Origin: JAOAJF01 sp046295675
Lineage (GTDB): Archaea; Micrarchaeota; Micrarchaeia; Anstonellales; Anstonellaceae
NCBI GenBank assembly: GCA_046295675.1
Contig: JBKBMW010000006.1
Span: 1 to 25,341, forward strand
Reading direction: 5' to 3'
Length of the DNA: 25,341 nucleotides
Positions 1 through 6,320 of this stretch are shown one piece after another. A program made the translations under genes and the position numbers. The stretch's first letter is position 1; the number at the start of each line of letters is the position of its first letter. The notes beneath the pieces are model-generated. The model did not search any database. It saw only the letters and a program-made list of their open reading frames with translations, and had not been told where the DNA came from.

Positions 1-424
1 ATGCATTGATTTTCCCAATTATAAAAAATGTGGAGATTCGTACAATCCATTTAATCCTTACGATTCTGCTTGCTGTGGTTCAGATAAATTTATGACTTAT
101 TATGCTTGGGCAAAACAACTAATAGAAAATGTAAGAACTTCAAACAAGTATATAGAAAAAGAAGTCACTTATGAAAAAAAGGATTGGTATGCTGCATTAA
201 TAGCCCTTTATAGATATCTTGGTATTGGAATAGATAAGGCATATATGGAAGCTTATAGTACAGCAGAACCTGATGAAAAAAATAATTTTGCTACATATTT
301 ATATGAATATTATTATAGCAAAAGCAATAGGCCAAGTGAACAAGAGTATGGCATAAAGATACTAAAAAGATATAATGAAATGATAAAAGAATGTGGATCG
401 GGTTGTGCTTACCAGGAATGTTGA
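1..424 (+). CDS. 3' fragment of a Cys-rich, probably exported protein
   Basis: The reading frame that ends at the TGA at 422-424 is open all the way to the left edge (codons in phase with position 2), so this is the C-terminal part of a longer gene, not a protein beginning at the internal ATG at 92. The visible part is about 140 residues and holds seven cysteines: one at the edge, one in a KKC segment, an adjacent pair (ACCGSDK), and three at the C-terminus (ECGSGCAYQEC). Between them is a Tyr- and Lys-rich, mostly helical stretch with no membrane segment. Paired and clustered cysteines in an archaeal protein suggest disulfides in an exported or surface protein, but the signal peptide, if any, lies outside the window. 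Family not recognised. Confidence 0.7.
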   Translation, partial: CIDFPNYKKCGDSYNPFNPYDSACCGSDKFMTYYAWAKQLIENVRTSNKYIEKEVTYEKKDWYAALIALYRYLGIGIDKAYMEAYSTAEPDEKNNFATYLYEYYYSKSNRPSEQEYGIKILKRYNEMIKECGSGCAYQEC

Positions 425-436
425 ACTTTATAAAGA

Positions 437-458
437 AATTTTATTTTTTCTTTTTTGA
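437..458 (+). terminator. T-rich terminator candidate after the Cys-rich gene
   Basis: About 13 nt after the stop at 424 the + strand carries a run made almost only of T (two T6 blocks within 441-456). Archaeal RNA polymerase can stop at such U-tracts without a hairpin. The tract lies inside the Lys-rich tail codons of the convergent glycogen synthase gene, where Lys codons on the other strand would produce the same pattern, so the call is only suggestive. Confidence 0.35.
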
Positions 459-2408
459 CTTTGATTTTAGTTTAGAGGTTTGTTTTTTATTTTCAAAAAC
501 AACAAAGGAAAGATTTTTTTTAGCAGAAAGAAGAGGGTTTGAAAAGCTCCCAAGGTCAGAAGCCGAAAAATTTTTATAGTTGATGAAAAATCTATCTACT
601 GCTAATTGATAGGCTTTTAGGTAATTTTCTACTAGATTAGCCCAATCGAAAATTCTTGCAATGTTGAAAGCTTGTTCTTTTCTTTTAAATAATTCCTCTG
701 GCTCTTGATAATAAACCTCTGTGAAAAAATCCCCCAATTCAGAATAAATTTTTTCATCTTCTTGATTTAAATTTAATATTTTTATTGCATTTGGATTATA
801 AACTTTTGATGAAAGCAGATATCGTCCAAAACCTGCCCAATTTGAAGAAACAGAAATATTGTACTTTAAAGCTGCTTCTAATGGAGTATAGCCAAAAGGT
901 TCATATCTTGAAGGAAAAACACCAATATCCATTCCAGTAATAACATCTGAATAACTCATATTTATTAGACCATCATTTGGAGCAAGATAGGTTGGATAAA
1001 ATAATATTTTTATTGGGTTTGAAGAGCTATTATTAAGACCTTCTTTTAAACAGGTTAATATCACCTCATCGTTTGGGTAATTCAAATCAAACAAAGAAAT
1101 AGGAGGATCTTTTGATTCTTTAACAATGGTTTTTAGCATTGCCCTCAAATCATATAAAACATTACCATCTTTTGAATTCTCTATCCTTTCGATGATATTT
1201 GAATAATGTTTTTTTGGAGAGATTTCTGGAAGAGCGTCTAAAAATTCGCTAATTTTATCAACAAGAAGATAATTTTTTATCACCGATACTTTAGGCCCAG
1301 AAATAGAAGATGGAGCAAAAATAAATGCAAGTATTTGTTTATCTTTTTTTATTCCTTTCTCTAAAATTTTTTTGTTTGCTCGTGCAAGACCTTTTATAAA
1401 AATATCAAATCCCTTGTTTTTAAATTCATATCTTCCAGAAATAAAAGTAAGTAGAGCATTGTCATACCTTGCATTGAAATAAGGGAGAAAAACAGCCTCA
1501 GCTAATTGCAATAATTCTTCACGCACATAATTAGAAAGATTTTTTACTTCAGCTTCATGCATTGCTTCTTCAAGGTCAATACCATTTATTGTAATTATAT
1601 CTGGAGAACGCCCTAAGATATATCGCACTTCTTGAGCAACTACTTCTGAAACTGTGCTAAAAACATCTGCTTTTTTGGCAGCTTGTACTTCCAGTTGATG
1701 CTTTCCTTCTACTCGCAGTTCATATGCTTTGGAAATGTTTAAAGGCATGACTGAGTTTATTGCCAAATTTAAAACATTTATACCAGAAGCAGCCATGGTT
1801 CTTCCAAGTACAGTTGCATGAGTAGTGAAAACAGTTGCTATTGGAAGATTTTTAAATTTGCAAAAAAGCAAAGCTGCACCAGTTATCCATTCATGAAACT
1901 GACAAATTATTTTTTTGTTTTTAAACTGAGGAGTTTGAATTAGTTTTTCTAAAAGCATTCCAACTGCCCATCCCCAACCAACATTCTCGTTAAAATCCCA
2001 ACTTTTTTCCATTATTGAGTCAATAGAGAAATGCTTCCAAAGGAGATATTTTATATAGTTTATTTGCAAATCATGTTTTTTTTGTCCGTTATCTTCGTAT
2101 TGAATATTTTTATAAGAGAATTGTTTTGCATCTACCAATATAGAAGTTGTATTTCCAGCATAAATCCATTCACCATAATAACAGAAAATTCCAAGATAGG
2201 AAAGTTCATCAAAAATTTTTTTAATTGGTTCAGGAGGGGTAAGAAGCTTTACTTCTTGGGTACATCTTTCATCGTACATTCCAATATAAAAATAAGAATT
2301 TGGAAAATGTTTGGTTATATATTTTGATTTTGTTTTGATTACAGTATAAATTCCTCCAATTTTTCTTGCAACCTCGTTAGAAATTTCAAAAACAACTAAA
2401 TCCGACAT
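441..2408 (-). CDS. Glycogen synthase, GT3 (eukaryotic/Bacteroidetes-like) family
   Basis: 655-residue retaining glucosyltransferase that would extend alpha-1,4-glucan using a nucleotide-glucose donor in the cytoplasm. The N-terminus has the GT3 signature (VFEISNEVARKIGGIYTVI, like the VxNKVGGIYTV region of yeast/animal enzymes). The middle has HEWITGAALL, VFTTHATVLGR, FSTVSEVVAQE and the ITINGID segment. The C-terminal Rossmann domain has SGRYEFKNKGFDIFIKGLAR and RYEPFGYTPLEAAL, which holds the two conserved catalytic glutamates of the E-x7-E motif. This is GT3, not the shorter GT5 GlgA usual in archaea. The tail ends in a run rich in Lys and Ser (KLKSKSKKKK) rather than the Arg-cluster regulatory region of the eukaryotic enzymes. 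Start is ATG at 2408. It lies 53 bp downstream of a membrane-protein gene on the same strand. Donor (UDP- or ADP-glucose) cannot be told by eye. Confidence 0.9.
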   Translation of the reverse strand: MSDLVVFEISNEVARKIGGIYTVIKTKSKYITKHFPNSYFYIGMYDERCTQEVKLLTPPEPIKKIFDELSYLGIFCYYGEWIYAGNTTSILVDAKQFSYKNIQYEDNGQKKHDLQINYIKYLLWKHFSIDSIMEKSWDFNENVGWGWAVGMLLEKLIQTPQFKNKKIICQFHEWITGAALLFCKFKNLPIATVFTTHATVLGRTMAASGINVLNLAINSVMPLNISKAYELRVEGKHQLEVQAAKKADVFSTVSEVVAQEVRYILGRSPDIITINGIDLEEAMHEAEVKNLSNYVREELLQLAEAVFLPYFNARYDNALLTFISGRYEFKNKGFDIFIKGLARANKKILEKGIKKDKQILAFIFAPSSISGPKVSVIKNYLLVDKISEFLDALPEISPKKHYSNIIERIENSKDGNVLYDLRAMLKTIVKESKDPPISLFDLNYPNDEVILTCLKEGLNNSSSNPIKILFYPTYLAPNDGLINMSYSDVITGMDIGVFPSRYEPFGYTPLEAALKYNISVSSNWAGFGRYLLSSKVYNPNAIKILNLNQEDEKIYSELGDFFTEVYYQEPEELFKRKEQAFNIARIFDWANLVENYLKAYQLAVDRFFINYKNFSASDLGSFSNPLLSAKKNLSFVVFENKKQTSKLKSKSKKKK

Positions 2409-2461
2409 AAGAAAGAATACAACTATATTCTTTTTATTTGTTTCTTTTTAATTCTTTAAAA

Positions 2462-3181
2462 TCAATTCTTCTTTTTTTGTTTTTCTAAATATGGAACAAA
2501 AACTGCTGTTTTTCTAAAATATCTTAAAAGGACAAAATTATTAAAGAAGTTAAAAACCCTTAGAGAGCCTAGGTAAGATAATGCTATTCCGCTTGCAAAA
2601 ACTAATCTTTCAATTGCAACTAGAGGAATTAAAGCAAGCCAAAATTCAGGGTTAGCTGGAGATACAAAATATATCCATATTACCCCCCCAACAGCATGTT
2701 GAGTGAGAGTAGTTGCCAAAGCCCTAAAAAAAATGTGATTTGATTTAACAAAATTCAGAGCTATTGGAATGAACCAAAAAATAGAAAAAAGCCAAGCTTT
2801 GGAACCAACTGGATGAAAAATAAATAAACCAATACAAATAAAACAGATTAAAGAATTCAATACAGAATTAAAAAAATTTTCTTTGAATTTTGAAAAGATA
2901 TATGCACCAACGATTGGAGGTATAAAACGAAGAAAAGTTGTAAGATTAAATGGGGTTGGGGAAAAAAGAATAGCAAAACCTTTTGCTATTAAAACTACTA
3001 AGATGCCATATGCTGGGCCTAAAAATGCAGCTGGAAGAGGAGAAAAGAATTCAAAAAGGCTAAAGGTTTGACCTTCTGCCCCCCAAAGTTTTGAAATAGA
3101 GATATTGGAGGCAATAATGGAAAGAGCAATAAAAAAAAGAATGAAAAAGAAAAGATAATCATTGAACCTAAAGGAAAACAT
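2462..3181 (-). CDS. Multi-pass membrane protein, possibly ECF S-component-like
   Basis: 239 residues with about six or seven hydrophobic segments (roughly 9-27, 47-73, 80-97, 107-123, 129-146, 158-173, 181-207) and a basic C-terminal tail (EKQKKKN). The segment around 47-62 (FFSPLPAAFLGPAYGILVV) has the Gly/Pro/Ala pattern seen in substrate-binding S components of energy-coupling-factor vitamin transporters, but I see no ligand-specific motif and no EcfA/EcfT gene nearby, so that is a weak inference. The start ATG at 3181 is supported by a GGTG ribosome binding site 5 nt upstream on the minus strand (3187-3190). It is divergent from the next membrane-protein gene and may be co-transcribed with the downstream glycogen synthase. 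Function unknown. Confidence 0.75.
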   Translation of the reverse strand: MFSFRFNDYLFFFILFFIALSIIASNISISKLWGAEGQTFSLFEFFSPLPAAFLGPAYGILVVLIAKGFAILFSPTPFNLTTFLRFIPPIVGAYIFSKFKENFFNSVLNSLICFICIGLFIFHPVGSKAWLFSIFWFIPIALNFVKSNHIFFRALATTLTQHAVGGVIWIYFVSPANPEFWLALIPLVAIERLVFASGIALSYLGSLRVFNFFNNFVLLRYFRKTAVFVPYLEKQKKKN

Positions 3182-3256
3182 TAAAACACCAAAAAGTATA
3201 ATGAAGAAAAAGATTAAAAAACATTAAACCTTTTAACAAAAAAATAAAAAAATAGG

Positions 3257-3266
3257 CTTATAAATT
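3257..3266 (+). promoter_or_regulatory. TATA box for the 3295 membrane-protein gene
   Basis: CTTATAAATT on the + strand, preceded by a purine-rich stretch that could serve as a BRE. Its centre is about 33 bp before the ATG at 3295, which predicts a transcript with a leader of only a few nucleotides. It sits in the 113-bp divergent gap between two membrane-protein genes, the only other recognisable element there being the GGTG site of the minus-strand gene. Confidence 0.6.
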
Positions 3267-3294
3267 TAAAAATCTAAAAAGTTATAGTTTTAAT

Positions 3295-4053
3295 ATGGTA
3301 AAAAACTCAATATTTAATTACACTTTGGAGATATATAGAAAAAAATTTTTTATTGTTCTTTTTGCATCATTACCAGGAATTTTTGCCTTGATTATCCCTT
3401 TAGCAGTAAATTTAATGAATAAAGCAAATCCGATTTATTTTTCATTAGGAGCAATTTTTTTAAGAACTGGAAGAATAATAGATATAAACCTTTTTGATTT
3501 CTTCATGTTGGCAATACCTCTTCTACTTAGTTTATACATTTTTAGTTTTGTACTTGTTTCAATAAATTTTGTAGTAAAAATGCAAAGAACTTTAAGAGCC
3601 ATTAAAAAAGAGGAGATAAAGAAAATAAGTAGTTATACAAATTCTTTGTTTATAATTTTTTTAGCAGTTATTATTATTGATTTGACAATACAGCTTCTTA
3701 CTTATGAAACTGGATTGCAAAAATTTTTGATTCCTTTATTTAGATTAGTAAGCGGGATTTTGATTTTATTGGCATCTTCTGCAATAGTTATTGATGAAGA
3801 ACGAGTGGTAAATGCATTAAAAAAAAGTTATAGAGTTGTTAAACAAAAACCATTAATGATTATTCAATGGATGCTTTTTTCTCTTTTACTGCTTACAATA
3901 TTAGATTATATAATATTGACAATTTTTCAGCTTTTTGGACTCTTTCTTCTAGCTCCTTTAGTAGTTTCTTTATTTAACTTCTTGATATTAGTACCATTTT
4001 TGATCATTATGCTTACTCAGATTTATATAAGTAAGTATACCATACTTGTTTAG
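3295..4053 (+). CDS. Multi-pass membrane protein of unknown function
   Basis: 252 residues with six or so membrane segments (about 17-41, 67-95, 115-134, 146-166, 187-210, 211-243). A cytoplasmic amphipathic stretch between segments 4 and 5 (AIVIDEERVVNALKKSYRVV, 163-182) has the pattern found in DUF4013/DUF975-like and glycerophosphodiesterase-membrane-domain proteins of bacteria and archaea: a small-residue helix, then an acidic turn, then A-L-x-x-S and a basic end. Those families are not functionally understood, and the similarity is by pattern only. ATG at 3295 follows a good TATA box at leaderless spacing. Next gene on the strand, MEMO, begins 41 bp after the stop and may have its own promoter. 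Confidence 0.75.
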   Translation: MVKNSIFNYTLEIYRKKFFIVLFASLPGIFALIIPLAVNLMNKANPIYFSLGAIFLRTGRIIDINLFDFFMLAIPLLLSLYIFSFVLVSINFVVKMQRTLRAIKKEEIKKISSYTNSLFIIFLAVIIIDLTIQLLTYETGLQKFLIPLFRLVSGILILLASSAIVIDEERVVNALKKSYRVVKQKPLMIIQWMLFSLLLLTILDYIILTIFQLFGLFLLAPLVVSLFNFLILVPFLIIMLTQIYISKYTILV

Positions 4054-4063
4054 AAAAGGTAAG

Positions 4064-4073
4064 AATAATAAAT
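4064..4073 (+). promoter_or_regulatory. Possible TATA element before the MEMO gene
   Basis: AATAATAAAT centred about 27 bp before the ATG at 4095, the spacing expected for a leaderless archaeal transcript. No ribosome binding site precedes that ATG, in keeping with leaderless initiation. The box is a poor match and lies in AT-rich sequence, so support is modest. Confidence 0.35.
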
Positions 4074-4094
4074 TCTTTTATTGTTATTTTTGTT

Positions 4095-4925
4095 ATGAGA
4101 TATCCAGCTGTTGCCGGTATGTTTTATCAAGCAAATCCAGAGAGTTTAGCAAGGGAAGTAAAATGGTTGCTTGAAGTGAATAAAGGACAAAAAATAGAAA
4201 AAGGAAATATTGTAATTTGCCCACATGCAGGTTATATTTATTCTGGGAAAACTGCTGCTTTGAGTTTTTTGGCAATCGAAGAGGTTTTAAAAAAAGATAA
4301 TAGTACAGCGATTATAATAGGACCAAATCATACTGGTCTTGGAGAACCAATTGCAGTTTCTTTAGATGAATGGAAAACCCCAATAGGAACAAGTTTAACT
4401 GATATTAATTTAGCGTTGGAGTTAATAAAAAATTGTCATCTGATGCAAAAAAATGAACTTGCTCATTTTCATGAACATTCTATTGAGGTTATGCTTCCTT
4501 TTATTCAAACAATAAATCCAAAAACAAAAATAGTTGCTATTTGTTTAGGAACTCAGGAAAAAAGAATTGCAAAAATTGTTGGACAGGCTATAGATGAAAC
4601 AATTAAACAAAAAGAATTTCAAAAGAAACCTATTGCTATAATAGCTTCATCAGATTTTTCTCATTATCTTAGTGGAGAGGAAGCAAGAAAATTAGACATG
4701 ATAGCTATCGAAAAAATAGAAAAATTAGATGTAGATGGATTTGAAGATTTGGTTTATAAAAAGGATTTGAGTATTTGCGGATATGGACCAATAACAGCTG
4801 CGATGGAGATTGCAAAATTAGAGGGAAAAAAAATGGGAAAATTATTGAAATATACCAATTCAGGAATTGAAACTAATTCTTCTGAAGATAGAGTAGTTGC
4901 CTATGCTTCGATAGTTTTTGTTTAA
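4095..4925 (+). CDS. MEMO1-family protein (AmmeMemoRadiSam system protein B type)
   Basis: 276 residues beginning with the family hallmark RYPAVAGMFYQANPESL. The metal-site residues of the MEMO/class III dioxygenase-like fold are present: His44 in CPHAGYIYSG, His79 in GPNHTGLG, His190 in SSDFSHYL, and the Cys of ICGYGPITAAME; HSIEVMLPF (128-136) is also conserved. Human MEMO1 binds redox metals, but the archaeal role is unsettled. In many archaea the gene sits in the mevalonate cluster between rpsB and mvk/ipk/idi2; here it lies directly before idi2, with the idi2 ribosome binding site starting at its stop codon, so the old association is kept although mvk and ipk are missing. Full length for the family. 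Confidence 0.9.
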   Translation: MRYPAVAGMFYQANPESLAREVKWLLEVNKGQKIEKGNIVICPHAGYIYSGKTAALSFLAIEEVLKKDNSTAIIIGPNHTGLGEPIAVSLDEWKTPIGTSLTDINLALELIKNCHLMQKNELAHFHEHSIEVMLPFIQTINPKTKIVAICLGTQEKRIAKIVGQAIDETIKQKEFQKKPIAIIASSDFSHYLSGEEARKLDMIAIEKIEKLDVDGFEDLVYKKDLSICGYGPITAAMEIAKLEGKKMGKLLKYTNSGIETNSSEDRVVAYASIVFV

Positions 4926-4934
4926 GGTGTAAAA

Positions 4935-5963
4935 ATGGCAATTTCGAAAAGAAAAGACGAACATATAAAAATTGCATCTAGCCAAAAATCCCAATATAAA
5001 TCATCAGCTGGATTTGATGAAATAGAATTTTTACATTGCTCCTTACCAGAATGTGATTTGGAAAAATTAAATTGCACTGTGGAATTTTTAGGCAAAAAAA
5101 TATCTGCTCCGATTATGATAGGAAGTATGACTGGTGGAACCACAATGGCAAAAAAAATAAACAAAAGATTGGCTTTAGCAGCAGAGAAAGAAATGGTCCC
5201 ACTTGCCCTTGGTTCCTATAGACCTCTTCTTGAAAACCAGCATGTTTTTGATAGTTATAATGTAAGGAAATTGTGTCCTTCAGTACCACTTATCGCAAAT
5301 ATTGGGGCAGTACAACTAAAGGAATATGAATTTAAAAAAATTGAAGAGGTAGTAAATAAAACAGAAGCAGATGCTCTTGCAATACATCTAAATCCATTAC
5401 AGGAATGCATTCAACCAGAAGGACAAAAAAATTTTGAAGGAGTGTATGAAAAGATAATTCAATTGGCAGACTTTTTTAATTTACCCATAATAGTAAAGGA
5501 GACAGGCGGAGGGATAAATGCAGATATAGCAAAAAAATTTGAAAATACAAAAATTAGGTATGTTGATGTTTCTGGAAAAGGCGGTACTTCCTGGAGCAAG
5601 GTAGAATATTATAGAGGTGGAAAGATAGTTGGATTTGAGGAATGGGGAAATTATACTGCATTAGCAGTTGCAGAATGTTCTAAAGTAATTAAAACAATAG
5701 CTTCAGGAGGAATAAGAAATGGAATAGATGTTGCCAAATCCATTGCACTTGGAGCAGAATTGGGTAGTGCTTCTGCACCATTTCTAGTTAACCCTAATAA
5801 AAAACTCTATCTTTTTAAGGAACAACTTAAAAGATGTATGTTTTTAACAGGTTCTAAAAATATAGAGGAGTTAAAAAATGCTCCACTTTTAATATATGGA
5901 AAAATAGCTCAGATTATGAAGCAAAGGGGGATAGATGTAGAAGGATATGCTAGAAGAAAGTGA
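4935..5963 (+). CDS. idi2: Type 2 isopentenyl-diphosphate delta-isomerase
   Basis: 342-residue FMN- and NADPH-dependent enzyme interconverting IPP and DMAPP in the cytoplasm. It begins with ISKRKDEHIKIA (RKxxHI/DH N-terminal signature) and follows with APIMIGSMTGGT (flavin contact), LANIGAVQL-type strand (IANIGAVQL), the active-site HLNPLQECIQPEG with the catalytic Gln and the Mg-binding segment, IVKETGGGI (Lys and Gly-rich phosphate loop), VDVSGKGGTSW, and the C-terminal phosphate loops ASGGIRNGIDVAKSIALGA. A clear AGGTG site at 4925-4929 is 5-6 nt before the ATG. The gene is translationally packed between MEMO (9-bp gap) and the small protein (start codon overlaps its stop). Confidence 0.96.
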   Translation: MAISKRKDEHIKIASSQKSQYKSSAGFDEIEFLHCSLPECDLEKLNCTVEFLGKKISAPIMIGSMTGGTTMAKKINKRLALAAEKEMVPLALGSYRPLLENQHVFDSYNVRKLCPSVPLIANIGAVQLKEYEFKKIEEVVNKTEADALAIHLNPLQECIQPEGQKNFEGVYEKIIQLADFFNLPIIVKETGGGINADIAKKFENTKIRYVDVSGKGGTSWSKVEYYRGGKIVGFEEWGNYTALAVAECSKVIKTIASGGIRNGIDVAKSIALGAELGSASAPFLVNPNKKLYLFKEQLKRCMFLTGSKNIEELKNAPLLIYGKIAQIMKQRGIDVEGYARRK

Positions 5964-5968
5964 AAAAA

Positions 5969-6202
5969 ATGATAGAAGAAATAAAAGATCTTGCATATTA
6001 TTTAAGTCTAGAGTGTGCGTATAAGTATAAATTTGCAATTCCAAAAATAGTTGTTCAAAATTTAATAAAAAAATATCCAAGCATAGAAAAAAAGGAACTT
6101 CTTGAGTATAGTAGAGAGATATGTAAATTGGTAAACAGGATGAGTGATAATGAAATTCAAACTGCTTTGAATAAAGAAAGGACAAAAAGAAATAAAGGCT
6201 AA
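5969..6202 (+). CDS. Small helical protein resembling the N-terminal domain of archaeal GluRS
   Basis: 77 residues from the ATG at 5969; a GTG at 5960 overlapping the idi2 stop would add three residues and cannot be excluded. All-helical, basic at the C-terminus, with no membrane segment. It follows the pattern of the roughly 80-residue N-terminal domain of archaeal glutamyl-tRNA synthetases. YKFAIPKIVVQNLIKKYPSI matches the 'GKAxPxxVIGKVxxxxPE' region, and EICKLVNRMSDNEIQTAL matches 'EVVxEVNSLSxEEQxxxL'. The complete gltX 120 bp downstream has its own copy (MDEIKKQCLKNAKEYGK, then VKEILEILELETERINKL). I infer a paralogue or a duplicated 5' fragment of gltX that stays open. Function unknown; a free-standing tRNA-binding helper is one possibility. 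Confidence 0.65.
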   Translation: MIEEIKDLAYYLSLECAYKYKFAIPKIVVQNLIKKYPSIEKKELLEYSREICKLVNRMSDNEIQTALNKERTKRNKG

Positions 6203-6232
6203 GATAGTTTAGCAAAGCTCCGAAATTATCTT
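6201..6232 (+). other. RNA hairpin between the small gene and gltX
   Basis: AAGATAGTTT (6201-6210) can pair with AAATTATCTT (6223-6232) over 10 bp with one G-U pair. The loop holds a second short helix (AGC 6211-6213 with GCT 6217-6219). The stem begins at the stop codon of the small gene. It could be a 3'-end/attenuation element or mark a processing site inside the operon. It is AU-rich, and no U-run follows, so a simple intrinsic terminator is not clear. Confidence 0.4.
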
Positions 6233-6246
6233 AATAAATTATTGCA

Positions 6247-6276
6247 GATAAATAATTTTATTGTGGATAAATAATT
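6247..6276 (+). promoter_or_regulatory. Duplicated TATA-like element before gltX
   Basis: The 11-mer GATAAATAATT occurs twice without mismatch, at 6247-6257 and 6266-6276, 19 bp apart. Either copy is a plausible TATA box, predicting leaders of about 45 or 25 nt that include the AGAAGGG ribosome binding site before ATG 6321. A paired regulator site is the alternative. Confidence 0.4.
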
Positions 6277-6320
6277 AATTGAAAAAGAAACAAAAAGAAA
6301 AAAGTAAAGAAGGGAAAAAA

